This document shows, piece by piece, positions 34,650-49,548 of a stretch of DNA of 64,000 bases. A program made the translations under genes and the position numbers. This DNA comes from Acanthochromis polyacanthus (Eukaryota > Chordata > Actinopteri > Pomacentridae). The stretch covers positions 5,809,489 through 5,873,488 of the forward strand of contig NC_067113.1 of assembly GCF_021347895.1 (NCBI RefSeq), written 5' to 3'. A model generated the notes under the pieces. That model did no database searches. It was given only the letters and a program-made list of their open reading frames with translations, and had not been told where the DNA came from. How positions within the stretch are numbered: position 1 is the stretch's first letter; each line of letters opens with the position of its first letter.

Positions 34650-34950
34650 ATTGTCAGCAGACAATAGTAGTCATAGTTACAGTGACGGTGTCCTTATCTC
34701 ACAATGACACAGAAATCTTTTACAAATCCATTGATCCAGACTATAAACCGCATCACTGCCAAAATATAATCAGATGGTCTTTGTGTCATTTCTGACTTTC
34801 CCTGAAAATGTTATCGAAATCCTTTAGTCCATTTTTGGTTTTTTTTGTTTTTTTTTCTCTTTAGTCCATTTTGAGTAATGTTGCAAATCGACAAATCACC
34901 ACTGATCATCACATAACTCCACTGCGTCCTTGGCAGAGTATCAACTATGT
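34650..34950 (-). repeat. dispersed repeat family, copy 2 (inverted)
   Basis: Reverse complement of copy 1 at 25870-26110: ATCCAGACTATAAACCGCAT, TTTGTGTCATTTCTGACTTT and CACATAACTCCACTGCGTCC match its words. A T-rich insertion sits in the middle. Confidence 0.6.
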
Positions 34951-35602
34951 TTAGCCTCTAGAAGAACAAGGAGTCCTTCAGCAAATAGTGTTGTCCCCAC
35001 AGAGCCCCAATCTCACCATAAGTGACAACATAAATTCACAGGCAAGCTTGAACACATGTTCAGGCTGCTGTTGTTTTTGAATGAATGATTTCCCATGTCA
35101 GTGAATGGACATGATAACATTTTAGCTGGAACTTTCTGCTGATGGAAACAACAGGACAAAGAGGAGACCAGCAAGCTCTGCCATCTCTTTTGGCACCAAG
35201 GACAGCACCATGGGACACCAGCGCAGTGCTCTCACTCCATCTGTGAGATTCAATCCACCGAAAGCACAGCGCAAAGTGCAGCTGTGGGCACCACACAGAG
35301 CTGCACAGAGCAGAACTGTGAAGTTTTAGACACAATAATCTGACCAATACTGCTTAAAATACCCAGAATCATCTATGTGTCCTATTTTGTTTCCAAACAA
35401 ATCTGAATTTCACTACTGAAACTTTTATAACACTCAAAGTCTAATAAAACTGTTTTAGTTCCCCAGATCAGTTTACAGAACAGGAGGCAAGTATGTCTGC
35501 TAATGTCAGCATCGGTGACAAAGTATCCCCATCTCTCAGACTTACTGCTCGCCACATCATTTATCTTAGAAATATTTTATCTATCAGTATTTAAGACTAT
35601 AA
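34951..35602. other. no gene seen
   Basis: No secure exon. A 95-aa minus-strand frame at 35060-35347 has no recognisable motif. Confidence 0.4.
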
Positions 35603-35606
35603 TTAA

Positions 35607-36516
35607 AGCTGCTGTCCGGAGTTTGAATCGCAGCGTCTCCCAAAACACTGTTGGTCCCACCCTCCCTCTGATTTCGCCCCTTTATTTGTGCACGCGCGCA
35701 GTACATGAGAGAAGTGCCCGGAGTGCTGCAGCATCTTGCCTGTTTTGCTGTTTTCCACTCTTCTACATTTAGTACATTTAGTAAATAATAAAGGAATTAC
35801 ATTAGAATTCTGTATTGAGTCTAACTTGTCCTAATACCAAAATAACATGAATCTGCTAGGACTAACGAGTAAAGTTTCAATATGTGATTACACTCGTGTA
35901 TCCCTCTCGATGACGTTGTTTATCAAACTTAGTGCATTTACGCGTGTATATGTGTTACATTGTTTATTTATTTCTATCTAGAATTCAGAATTGCATGACT
36001 CCTCTGACGAAGAGTATGTCCCAGACGCCCCAACATCTTCCTCCAGAGGTCGGGTATCTAAACGAAGCCGTCAGGCGGGCTATGGAGGCCGTGGTCGGGG
36101 AGCGATGCGAGCACCCCGAGCCAAAAAACGTCCTGCAGTCTCTTGGCCTGACAAGCCGTGGGATTGGTAACTTTTCTGGAAGTTGCTGAGCCCTGATGCT
36201 CTCTCCTCCACAAGCAAAACAAATGTGCGCGCGGTTGCGTAGTGCGTAGCTCGCCCACCTCTGCATGGGCTTGCTTGTTGTGCGCGTAACCGTTGATTGA
36301 CAGTATGACAAAGCTGAAGCTCGAACTTGATTGGTTGCAACCGGCGCTTTTTGGAATAACATGGGGGTCTATGAGAGGAAGGCGGAGCTCAGAAATAAAT
36401 TTTCATATCGCATTATACTAACTTTATATTATAGTATCGAACTAGACTAACACATTTAAGCTTTGTTAAAAAATGATGCATAAATTGAAAACAAACGGAA
36501 ACTCCGGACAGCAGCT
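35607..36516 (+). mobile_element. TTAA-flanked inverted-repeat element, piggyBac-like, 910 bp
   Basis: Perfect 18-bp inverted ends AGCTGCTGTCCGGAGTTT are flanked by TTAA on each side (35603-35606 and 36517-36520). It carries one well-preserved exon-like stretch (35982-36170) but no transposase core, so it is non-autonomous. TTAA targeting points to piggyBac-type; Kolobok also uses TTAA. Confidence 0.75.
35982..36170 (+). pseudogene. acidic-to-basic exon of a TTAA element protein
   Basis: After an AG acceptor at 35980-35981 the frame reads NSELHDSSDEEYVPDAPTSS, then a Gly/Arg-rich part (GYGGRGRGAMRAPRAKKRP) and SWPDKPWDW before TAA at 36168-36170; the same bases could be a GTAACT donor. The acidic SSDEEYVPD opening resembles N-termini of piggyBac-type transposases. 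There is no further coding downstream, so the product would be a fragment. Confidence 0.5.
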
Positions 36517-36520
36517 TTAA

Positions 36521-37294
36521 TGGAAATAACAGAGTTAAACAAGAACAAGCCTTGAACTACACTGTAACAAAGATTTTTTTTCCACATTTAAGCCAAATAC
36601 TCAAGAATGTAGTAATTAAGACCTTTTTTTGATGTCTGAAATGTAAATTTAAAAACTTCATAACATAAATTGTTCTTTTTAGAGGAAACATTCCAAGATA
36701 TTTCACACTGTTTTTTTGTAATGTTGAAAGACATCACTGTGTGACTTTATGATAATCTGTCAACTGTTCAGACCATTCAAAGCTATTGTTGCGTTTTTTT
36801 GGTGTGTGTTTGTGTGTAGGTATGGTAGGTTGTGTTTTTTCTTTGTTTTCCTCTTTTCTCAGATTATGCCTGGCAGGAGTAGTCACATGCACCTGCACCT
36901 CTTTTACAATCCACAGGAAATGTTGAGCCACCTTGATTGTCTTGGCCAGTGAACCAGATCAGCTGCTGGATGAATATATAATTACTCGCTGACTGGTATC
37001 ATAATTGACATTTTTGCTGTTTTCGGGCGTATAAATCAGCATTGCTTCCTACAACCAAACACCACATGGCATTTTTCAAGAAAGGTTCTTTTAAATATTA
37101 TATATGCAATTGAGTAAAATTGAAAGTTATTTATAAAAATATTGTAGTAAACCTGTGGACATGCCATAAATCCACAGCTGACACACACTACTGTATATTA
37201 AATAACTCAGAAAGCCTTGGAGTCTGGCCAGTCTTTTCTGCAGGAGGAAATGACATCATCTTTTATGAGAGGTGTTTTGTAATGGTAAATTACT
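36521..37294. other. no gene seen
   Basis: AT-rich sequence, no recognisable feature. Confidence 0.45.
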
Positions 37295-37640
37295 GCTAAA
37301 ATCTAATGAAATGGTTCTTATGTCATCTCAGACCTTCTCTGAGAGTTTTATCCAAATCCATTTGTTCATTTTTGAGTATCACTCAGATGGAACAAAGGCC
37401 GGACAGACAAACGTACACCGATCGTCACATATCTCCACCGCATTCTTTGGCAAAGTAAAAATCAAGCAGCACGACGATGACCTGGAGCACACAAGTAAAT
37501 TTACCGGAGCATGGCAAATAGTCTCATTCATGCATTCACACACACCATGCAAGAAGCCCAGCCTCCATGGGGATCAACGTTTGGTTCAATGTCTTGCCCA
37601 AGGACATCTTAAGATGGAGAAGGGCAAGGGATTGCAAACC
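37295..37640 (-). repeat. dispersed repeat family, copy 3, with a second repeat piece
   Basis: ATCCAAATCCATTTGTTCAT, CGTACACCGATCGTCACATA and CTCCACCGCATTCTTTGGCA match the family at 25870 and 34650 (orientation as copy 2). From 37560, GGTTCAATGTCTTGCCCAAG resembles another common fish repeat. Confidence 0.55.
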
Positions 37641-39098
37641 TTGTGATTAGTTGTTCATAGAAGTTTGTTCATTAGAAGTTCATGTTTTGGAATGGTCAAG
37701 TCAAAGTGATGACCTTAATGCAACAACATTAATGTGGAAGAACTTGAATCAGGCATTTCATGTAAGAAAACCTACCAGTATCCCAATGTTACAGCTGCTC
37801 TGTCTGAAGAAATGGACTGAAATTTCTGTAATCTGATGTGCAGAACTCAGTGGCTACCAGAAACATTTCATTGCAGATATTGCTGCACAAGGTGGTCACA
37901 CTGATACTGAGGTAGACATGATTTTGAAATTTACAAATATCTAATATTTGGTAAATTTCTTCAGTAAATAAATGACCAAGTGTAATATTTTGTCTCGCTT
38001 GTCTGGGTTCGCTTCATTTACACTTCATACTTGTGGGAAAATGTGATTATATTTTGTCATATTTTTGCGGGAATATAGAAAATTCTACAAGGTTCACAAA
38101 CTTTCATGCACAAAAAAACAAGCACTGTTTATTTTCAACAAACCCAAAGAGGACATGCTGGTATCACAGAGAGGGACCTTAGTATATTGTGGAAGAGTCG
38201 TCTGAAATCGATACTGTAGTAAATCACTCTGATCCCCTCTTTTACCACTCTCTGCATTCTGATGATGATGCAAACAGCATAGCAGACAATACAGCACTTC
38301 TGGGATTCAGGAATCCTACGAGATAAATAAAAATACCAATATTGCAAGTGTTGTACTTGAGAAAACAACACAGGGATGGACCCTTCGGGTGACTGGAGCA
38401 GTAATTTACCTTTAACTATCCCAGCCTGTCTGTGACAGCATTTGGCAGCAACTACAGAGCAGCCAGACACTTCCAAGCATCATTTTAACGGGCATGCACT
38501 GGCTTTATTTATTAGCTTTTTACCCCTCAGGCAGCGAATTTGCCCCTTCACTGTTATTAGCTTGAGCGCTGATGTTTGCAGAGCATGTATACAGATACTG
38601 ACGAGTCTAATGAAGGTAGGGCAGACTGATGGGACAGCAGCAATGAGGGAGATGAAAACAGCTGAACAGGAAGGTAGATAAAACAGCTGGAGGTCCTCTG
38701 AGGACAAGCTTTTGTTTAAGATAGCATTGTGTAATACAAGCTGGTATTCCTATCATAGTACAAGTGGGCACCATGTACAAATAAAGTGTGGTCTTTACAG
38801 CAATAATATGAATTATGAATGTTGTCTACAAACAATATTAGTGGGATGCTTTGTTTTGTTTATTCTTAATTACAACATGATTGCTCCTTCAAGTAAGTTA
38901 TGTATAAACCAGGCCATGATGTAACTCAACACTACACTGAGACTGATCTTACTTTGCACGTGCTACTACTAATTTGCCTACTTCAATCGGATATGCTGGT
39001 TTAATTTTTTATTTTATTTATTTATTTATTGTAGTCGTGGTTTGTTTCATTGTTGTTAAACTTTAAAAGATTTTTAAAGAGCAACAACTTGCCACAAA
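37641..39098. other. no gene seen
   Basis: Short frames only; AT-rich. Nothing recognised. Confidence 0.45.
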
Positions 39099-40039
39099 TA
39101 CACACTCCGGCCAAAAAAAATAAAAAAAATCGCACACTGTAATAATTTGTTGGACTGCATTCAGCTATGAGTATGGCACTCATTCACCGTGGCATCATTT
39201 CAATAAGCTTCTACAGTGTCATAGCTTTCATTTCTGTCCAGAGATGCATTAATTTTTCACCAAGATTTTATATTGATGATGGGAGAGCCAGACCGCTGCG
39301 CAGTCTTCTCAAGAACATCCCAAAGATTCACAATGGGGGGGAGGTCTAGACTCTATGAAGGCCAATCCATGTGTGAAAATGATGTCTCATGCTTCCTGAA
39401 CCACTCATTCACAATGTGAGCCCTATGAATCCTGGTATCGTCATCTTGAAACATGCCCATGCCATCAGGCCTCGTTCTTTAGGAACATGAAGTTGCTGAA
39501 TCTGATCAACCCCAGATCATAACTTTAACCCCCACAGGCTTGTAGGCATTAGCCATGATGAATGCATCACTTCATCTGTCTCTCTTCTTATCCTGATGCC
39601 CCCATCATTTTGGAACAGGGTAAATCTGGACTCTTCAGACCACATGACTGACCACAATTGTTCCTCGAAGATGATGGTTCACCACTATCCTTCTAGTCCT
39701 TAATGATGGGTTGGACGGTTCTCAACCTGATTTTAGTAGTTTCCGAAATCTCCTTAGTTGTTTTCTTTGCTTGATGCAGGCCAAGAATTTGACCCTTCTG
39801 AGACAGATTAACATCCTTTTCATGACCACAGGATATGTCTTCTGACATGGTTGTTTAAGAAATGAGAAGTTCCTCTCTGCATCAGCTAGGGTTGGCAGGC
39901 ACGTGACCTGCAGACAAGATGGCTGCGTAGCTCGGTTGCTCTTGCCCTCCTCCTCCGAACTTTTGCATATTATCCATCTTTCTCGCATCGCTAACTGAAC
40001 AACTCCTTGCCCGGAATATCCGCAACTTCCGAGTACACG

Positions 40040-40771
40040 ATGGCTGAAGGTTTGAGAAGCAAAGTCGGGTCTGACCCCCTGAAAGACGACGAAAAGCTTG
40101 AGACATTTAAGCTAGCTGTATCGTCCATGCTAACTTCCGCAATGAAAGAGCAGCAGATCTTTATTGAGAAACAGTTCGCGAAATTTGAAGAACAGCTGGA
40201 CAACTTAAAAACAGAGGTAACGAAGAACTCAAACGAAATTAAGAAGCTGAAAGCAGACCACAATGGGCTCTCCTCACAGCTGTCTAAATCCGAGCAATCT
40301 CTCCAAACTACCTGCTGCAAACTTGAAGCAGGCTTGGCGGAGTTGGAGTACAGGTCCTGCAGGGATAATGTTCGCATTATCAACCTGCCAGAAAAAGTTG
40401 AAAACGGCGATGCAGTGGGATTTGTTTCATCCTCGCTGATCAAATGGTTCCCCTCTCTTACTGGTATGAAGATGGAGGTGATGCGGGCACATCGTATAGG
40501 ACCAGAGCGCAACACCGGATCCCGCACCCTGATCTGCAAGATGCTGCGTTACACAGACCAGGACCGCATCCTGAAGGCAGTCAGAGGCTCTCGGATTGAT
40601 GTCAACGGCAGAGAGATCCGCTTTGCAGCGGATTACAGTAACTATACCATCAAACGGCGCCGCTCATTCTCTCAGGCAATGGAGACAGCGAGGAAACTTG
40701 GCTTCATTCCGTTCCTGATTTATCCAGCCAAGTTAAAGCTGTCCCGCGGATCAGAAGTGCACCTCTTTTAG
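40040..40771 (+). CDS. LINE ORF1 protein, 243 aa, coiled coil plus RRM-like domain
   Basis: RNA-binding chaperone type ORF1 of an L1/Tx1-like LINE. The start chosen is the ATG at 40040 (MAEGLRSKVGSDPLKDDEKL); the frame upstream has no ATG. Residues about 40-110 form a heptad-rich coiled coil (FAKFEEQLDNLKTEV, KKLKADHNGLSSQLSK). Then comes an RRM-like region: LEYRSCRDNVRIINLPEKVE, a middle with MEVMRAHRIGPE, RTLICKMLRYTDQDRILKAV and the C-terminal domain (GREIRFAADYSNYTIKRRRS). Family knowledge says such proteins trimerise and bind LINE RNA. The frame is intact, unlike ORF2. It lies 634 bp upstream of the ORF2 ATG. Confidence 0.8.
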   Translation: MAEGLRSKVGSDPLKDDEKLETFKLAVSSMLTSAMKEQQIFIEKQFAKFEEQLDNLKTEVTKNSNEIKKLKADHNGLSSQLSKSEQSLQTTCCKLEAGLAELEYRSCRDNVRIINLPEKVENGDAVGFVSSSLIKWFPSLTGMKMEVMRAHRIGPERNTGSRTLICKMLRYTDQDRILKAVRGSRIDVNGREIRFAADYSNYTIKRRRSFSQAMETARKLGFIPFLIYPAKLKLSRGSEVHLF

Positions 40772-41696
40772 AGCCAGGCAGAAGCTGAAGATTTCCTCGG
40801 CGCTCAGACCCGGACGGCGGACTGATGAATTGACTCTGATGTAGCCTACTGGTGATAACACGGAATCTCCAGATAAGTAAAGTATTATCCCTTGCAACCA
40901 TAATAACACACCTCAGAGCATAGGCCTACTGTGACTCTTTTTTTCTTTGAAATGAGGGAAGCTGTTTTTTGTTGGTTTATTATAATGCTTGCTTTACTGA
41001 TTTAAGTTCCAACAGGCGATATGGATGAATAATTAGTTTTGTAGTAGAGTTTGACTTTTTTTAAGTTTTAAGTTTTGATGGATAATATTCGATTTACACT
41101 ACGACTAATCTGTTTTTCTTTTTATGACTTTTGATTGTTTTATACAGAATATTGTTTGGGGGTTGGAGGGGCGGGCTTTCATGATGTGTGATAGCCAGCT
41201 TTCTCAGTTCAGGTGCCCATATAGTGGGTGTAATGTTTGTGTCCATTGCCACCTTGTTATATGTTTTAATGTTAGTTGCAAGTTCGTGTTTTTCCTTTTT
41301 TCCTTTTTCATTTTGGCGACATGGGGTTGAATATTTGGATCTTCATATCTCTGACTATAACTCATATACAGGAGCACAAAACTCTGCCCAGCCTTATCCG
41401 TTATAATGTCTATGTTACATATAGCTAGCTGGAATATAAATGGTTTAAATGCCCCCATTAAGCGCTCAATGTGTCTTGATTGGCTTAAAAGACACAAAAT
41501 TGATGTGGCCTTCATTCAAGAGTCACATTCTGACAAACAATGTTTATCGAACCGTTATTACTATACTTCAGCTGCGGCTACTTTCAACTCCAAGAGCCGT
41601 GGAGCCCTGGTGGTATTGAGGCGTAGCTTATCCTTAACAATAGTTGGAAGCTATGAAAGCGATGATGGTCGTATTGCTTACATCACAACAAGTATA

Positions 41697-43331
<1,635 letters not shown>

Positions 43332-46300
43332 TATATGGTCAGAGAATAGCATTTCTGTGTATATATGCCACAAATCACTTTAGTCCAGAGTTTTTTGGCA
43401 CTATTAGCAAGACTTATATGACCTACAGGACTTTTCACTTATCATTGGCGCTGATATGAACGCTGTCCTTGATCCCTTACTTGATAGATCTAGTGCATCA
43501 TCTCAACATATCCCTCCTTCAACAATTGCTTTCCAAGGTTTTGCTGACGATTTCAGTCTCACAGATCTATATAGAGCTGTAAACCCTTCTTCAAGACAAT
43601 ATAGTTTTTATTTGTTCAGACACAAAACCTATTCAAGGATAGATCATTTACTGGCTTCTGCAACTCTATACACTGAAATTCATTCAGCTGTGATTCATCC
43701 TAACTCTTTATCTGACCATTGTGTTATTACATCGCAGCTCACACTTGCCAGGACTCCATCTAAGGCCACAAGATGGCGCTTCAATACCACATTACTTAAA
43801 AACAATGATTATTGTGTCCATTTCAGAAATAATTTCAAAACATTTATCTCAGAGAATGCTAACTCAGTAGAGGACCCTCGAGTACTGTGGGGTGCAATTA
43901 AAGGATTTGTGAGAAATACAACTATTTCCTTCGCTTCATATCTCAATCGAACTAGACTGGGCAAAATTAATTCACTTGAAAACGAATTACAAAGGCTTGA
44001 ACAGGCTCAGCAGGGGATGGCGCCTTAGGTGACAATAAAAAGAAAATTAATGCAGTTAGAGTTAAGTTAAATAACATTTTGAGATTATGGGCTGAATTTC
44101 AAATTCATAGAACTAGAAGGAACTATTATTTTAATGGCTCGAGACCAAGTCATCTGCTCTCTCTTAGCCTGCAAAAATGTGAAAAAAATTTCTAACATTG
44201 CAGCTATCAGCTCAAATCAAAATCTGTTGACTGCTCCTAAAGAAATTAACACTGCAATCAAAAATTATTATACAGAGCTATACAAATCTGAAATTTCATT
44301 GGACAAAACTAAATGCGAATCCTTCCTACAAGATTTAGAGCTTCCCACCCTTGAGCAAGAAGCTGCACAGCGACTAGGGGAACCAATTACTCTGACTGAG
44401 CTGAGAGATGCTATAGCTGGTATGAAAAAAGGCAAGTCTTCGGGATGGGATGGGATACCCCCAGAGTTTTATCTCACCTTTTGGGAAGAACTGGGACAAT
44501 ACTTTTTAGCCATGATTCATAAAGCTATTGAAGTTGGTTCCTTTTTCAATTATGTGAATGCTGCCTTGATAGCTGTACTCCCCAAACCCAATAAGGACAC
44601 TACAAAATGTGGGAACTACAGACCATTGTCTATCCTTAATGCAGAAATTAAAATCTTTGCCCGTATACTAGCCTCCCGAATAGAACCCTACATAGCCACT
44701 TTAATTAATAGTGACCAGACAGGCTTTGTGAAATCAAGACTTGCTTCTGATAATGTACGGCGTCTGCTTCATGTAATTCATGCTGCTAGGGATATTCCCT
44801 CTCCATGTGCAATAATGAGCCTCGACGCAGAAAAAGCCTTTGATAGGCTAGAATGGGAATACTTGTGGGTGGTTTTGCAATGCTTTAAATTGGGTTCATC
44901 TTTTATTAAGTTAACTAAACTACTATATAATAACCCATCTGCAATGATTAACACAACTGGCATTATATCAAATAAGATTAATTTATCTCGCTCGTGCCGA
45001 CAAGGATGTCCGTTAAGCCCTTTTCTTTTTATTTTGTCATTAGAGCCCCTCGCACAGAAAATTCGTCAACACCCAAATATTTCCCCCATCACACTTAACA
45101 ATACCACACACTTCATATCGTTATATGCTGATGACATATTATTATATTTCGACAGAGCAACCTTATCATTACCGCATATTCTGGATACTTTTCACGAATT
45201 TAGTTCTCTATCCGGTTACAAAATCAATTGGACAAAATCTGCGCTTCTCCCTCTAAACTCTAAATTGAACCTGAACTCATTACCTCAGCACGTCCCAGTG
45301 GTCAAACAATTTAAATACTTGGGGGTGGACATTTTTCCTTCTTTAACTACTATTGCCAGCAAGAATTTTCAGGGCGTCCATAATAAAATTGAGGCGGATC
45401 TAAATAGATGCTCTTACTTGCCAAAATCAGTACAAGCTCGTGTGTCAATAATTAAAATGGATATTTTATCACGCATAAATTTTTTTTCTTCGATGTTGCC
45501 CTTACCACCCCCAGTTAACTACTGGGAAAATGTACACTCTTTGGTCTCTAAGTTTATTTGGGGAGGGAAACGGCCGCGTGTGAAATTAACCACACTTCAA
45601 CATGATAAAACAGAAGGTGGTCTTTCCGTGCCCAACTTCAAATACTATTTTTGGTCATTTGTACTGAGACCACTCACAGACTGGCTTAACCCCAATTCTG
45701 ATCCGTGTTGGAAACCTATAGAAAAGAACCTAGCATCCCCACACAGATTAGAGGATCTGATTTACTCCACTGTCCCTTTGAAACGAGCTAAGCTGCGACT
45801 TGGTCCCATAATGAGTTTCCTCTTATCAACATGGGTTATTACTGAGAAGGAATCTAAGAACACATGCAAATGGCACAGAAATAGTCCACTCTTTCATAAT
45901 TATTCCCTACTCACTGGGGGGGGGCCTTTCTCATCTCTGGAATGGAGCTCTAGGGGTATCCATGTTTTGGCTGATATTTATAATTAGAATGGGCTTCGTG
46001 ATTTCAATGATTTGAAACTGTGTTACCAATTACCTGGATCATCTTTATTTCTGTATTTCCAACTACGATTATCTATGAAAGCATATGGAGTGCCATGGAA
46101 TTCTCCTCTTACTGCTCACCCTTTGCACTCCATATTGTACAACAAAGGACGAAAAAGAGGTTTGGTCTCTCAACTTTATTCACTTATCCGGGACGCTTCT
46201 TATAAAACCCTCCCTATTTTACATGTGTGGTCTAACGAAATGAAGCACTACAATGGAGGTGACTCATTGAACTGGGAAAAGATCTGGTCCTCAATTGTCT

Positions 46301-46803
46301 TTGCTTCTAAAAATCCAAACCATCAGCAGATCCATTTCAATTATATCCACAGGACTTACCTCACTCCGAGGAGAAACTTTCTCATGAAACGTTTACCATC
46401 TCCAAATTGCACCCTGTGCTCAGATGGACTTACAGGCTCATATTTACATATGTACTGGGAATGTAAGGATGTGAAGCTTTTTTGGGGTGAGGTCTGTTCT
46501 ACTTTATCTAATGTACTGGAAAGCACTGTGCCATGTTCTCCCATTGTGCTACTCCTGAATGATATCACCTCTTTAAAATTGCCATGCTGGAAGAGACGCA
46601 TCCTCCTAACGGGCATCACTGCTGCCAAAAAGATGTTGGCTTTACGCTGGAAACCTCCACATACAATTACCAAGCCCCATTGGATTAACACATATATTGA
46701 CATAATAAATATGGAGCTTTCAGTGGCAAGAATGCACGGTGCTGGAGCTGATACTATTCTAGCTTGGCAATCAATGGCAGATAAGATTCAGGAATTGCTG
46801 TAA

Positions 46804-47032
46804 CTTCTATGTCTATTTGCACTTCTTGTTTAAACATGGTCTGTCATATCCTGTAAAAGTTTTATGTAGATCCAAATTTGGGGGGGTTGTCGCCTGTTTT
46901 TTTTTTTTCTTTCTCTTCCTTTAATTTCTTTTTTTTCTTTTCTTTTCTATTAGATTGCAATGTACCTTTTACTTGTACCGGACTGCTGTACCTGTTCTAC
47001 TTGAAAAGCAATTAAAAAATTGTTCACAAAAA
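46804..47032 (+). other. LINE 3' UTR
   Basis: A T-rich, pyrimidine-biased stretch (TTTTTTTTTTTTCTTTCTCT-like, 46896-46950) follows the ORF2 stop. It ends with AATTAAAAAATTGTTCACAAAAAA-like A-rich sequence joined to the target duplication. There is no long poly(A) tail. Confidence 0.6.
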
Positions 47033-47160
47033 AGCTAGGGTTAAATAAGTTGTTGCAGCTAAAACATATTCATTATTGCATTACTTAACCAATGGAAAGC
47101 TCTGACATATTTGAATAGTTAAATCCAGGCGGCGACTTTTTTGTTTGACCTGGCAGTGTA

Positions 47161-48059
47161 AGTAGCAAGTCTGAACTGTTTGCCTCTGGGGTCCTATATT
47201 TGGTCTTAGTGATAGATGGGCAATATCTCTCATACTTACTCCCTTCCTGTTATTTGGCAGTGGCAGCTCTGCTGAGCTACAGGCAACGGGCAAGCCAGTA
47301 CTAATGAGCAGCTTCTCTTCTCGCCTCCAAATTACCCTGCCATGGCTGGAAGTGAGGATGTCCAGGAGGAGGACACCCCCAGAAGGAGATATGCTTGTTG
47401 AACCACTCAATCACCTCACATTAACATCTTAAAGCTCAGTGTGTTGACAAAGTGCGGCCTGTTCCCTGTTTGTTTGTTTTCTTCATTGTTTTTCACTTTA
47501 AATCCCAAGCCTCTGCATACAGGAATTTGTCACCGCTGTTCTCACTTTTGTCAGAACAAGACACTTCCTTTACATTTCTTTCATTCATTTTCATTCCTAT
47601 ATGATGTCTCAGCATGGCACTGGCACTGTCTTGTATTCTGTTGTGTAGTTTTATTCTGTCATTTCCTTGTTAACAAATCTCATGAACTAACTCAATGTAT
47701 GTTTGAATTGTGCGTGTGTGTGTGTGCGTGTGCGTGTGCGTGTGCGTGTGCGCGTTTGCGTACATTTCTCCTGTCAAAGTAAAGTTTTCATGATTTTCTT
47801 TTGTTTTTTGTGTCTGTGTTTGTTGTTGGTTTTATTTTCCCACCTGTGAATTTTCAGACTGCTGTTTACCATCTGACCATTTGTGTATTTATTTGTGCAC
47901 ATATTTTTTATACTACAAAATTTTCTGAAAAACCATTGGACACAGCTGGACTCAGAGTCTACAGGCATGTAAACAGCAGGGTTTGTGAAGGTGTGAGGTG
48001 TGTCCTAAATGTTAGCAGTATGCATTTCAATTTTCTCTATCAGTAAATATGGTGCAGAA
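47161..48059. other. no gene seen, includes a (GT)n tract
   Basis: No recognised gene. A GT/GC microsatellite of about 50 bases lies at 47709-47760. Confidence 0.5.
47709..47760. repeat. (GT)n microsatellite, GC-interrupted
   Basis: GTGTGTGTGTGTGCGTGTGC-type run with several GC interruptions. Confidence 0.95.
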
Positions 48060-48764
48060 AATGAAGCTATTATTGATGTTCACACTGCACACAGGAGACT
48101 TTGTGTACAGATGTGAGTCATGTCACATTCAGAAATACTCTGATGATACATCTATTGTGGTGTGTATCAAGAATGGAGAGGAAGATGACTGGACTGAAAA
48201 GAACTTCAAAACTGCCTCTCGCTAAACATGGTCATCAGGTCGCCACCATAGTCAATATCAGAGGGGGTGGAAACCTATAAATACTGAGGTTTTCATCTTG
48301 ACAACAAGCTGAACTGGAGTGGTGGACAATGTTCTCTTCTATGCCGTGGTCTATTGGGGCGGCAGCATGGCTGAGATGTGCACTAGGCAGCTGGATAAGC
48401 TGTTGAAGAAGGCTGGCTCTGTGCTATGCAGGAATGTGGACTCAGTGAGGCTGTAGTTTAGAGACGCATACACAGCACAATGTAGTCCTCAACAATGTCA
48501 GCCTCCCTCTTCACAGCATCCTGCCTCTACTGAGGAGCAGCTACAGTGAGCTCATCTCACTGTGCTAAAGGACTGAACAGCACAGGAGATCTTTTGTCTC
48601 CAAAGCCATCAGTCACCAGAACACCTCAATCAAGAGCAGTGGTTCATGACCTGGACTGTTGGCTGCCACACTCCAGTGACTCAACTGTTCAATCATCTGG
48701 GGTTTACCACGATCCAAGTACTCCTCCTGTAGTCTTTCATTTTAATTCTATGTTTTTTTAAATT
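48060..48764 (+). mobile_element. jockey-type LINE remnant, plus strand
   Basis: The frame is shifted several times: YSDDTSIVVCIKNGEEDDW (a damaged YADD box), then AEMCTRQLDKLLKKAGSVL and CRNVDSVRL, typical of fish LINEs related to the 28090-28985 piece. The thumb between the two is largely deleted. No ends recognised. Confidence 0.65.
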
Positions 48765-49545
48765 TAATTATGTTATACATTGAAGATTAATACTGAAGAC
48801 ATCAAAATTATAAAAGAATACATATGGAATTATATTATAAAGAAAAAAAGTGTTTCTCTTCAGTATTAATCTACAATGTAGAAAGTAGTAAAGTGTATTC
48901 TAAAATTTTTACTGAATACTTCAAACACTGCATTTTGTTAAATTTTAAACTGGATATAATGCAGGTATTTTTTTATTTTTTTTATTTTTGCCTTTACTTG
49001 GCCGTGCAGCAGTTCTGGAGTCAGACAAAGATGTTCTAAAACAGAACTTCACGATAGATTCAGAATATTTCTTCTATGAGCACAGCCTGTAAAGGATTAG
49101 ACATTGTAAAATGATTACCTCAGTGCTGAAAAATGTTCCAGGAGGACTCTAATACATCTCTCTCACTTATTCTCTCTTTACATGGTAACGTCAATGCCCT
49201 TTAATAGTCTTATCCTCCACTGCAGCAGGAAAAGGTCAGAAGTAAAATTCTCGTGGACACTAGAGGTTTTTGTGGGGTAATTTAAAGACATGTCAAGAAG
49301 GACCTTTTGCTTGGTGAGAGAAAAATGTTCCATATTTATGATGCTCCTGTTTGAAAGGTATTAGAAGAATAAGTGAGAGGATGTTCTTGTAAAAGAAAAG
49401 ATGTGCTCATACCTCAGTGGCTCTGCAGACTAGAAAGAAGCCTGAGTCACAGACCAAAGGAAACTCTGTATGTAAGGCAAGTTGTACAGGTGTATAAAAA
49501 TGACAGAGTTCTGAATCAATATGGCAAAACACAAACCTACACTAT
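48765..49545. other. no gene seen
   Basis: AT-rich; short frames only. No recognisable motif. Confidence 0.45.
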
Positions 49546-49548
49546 AAA

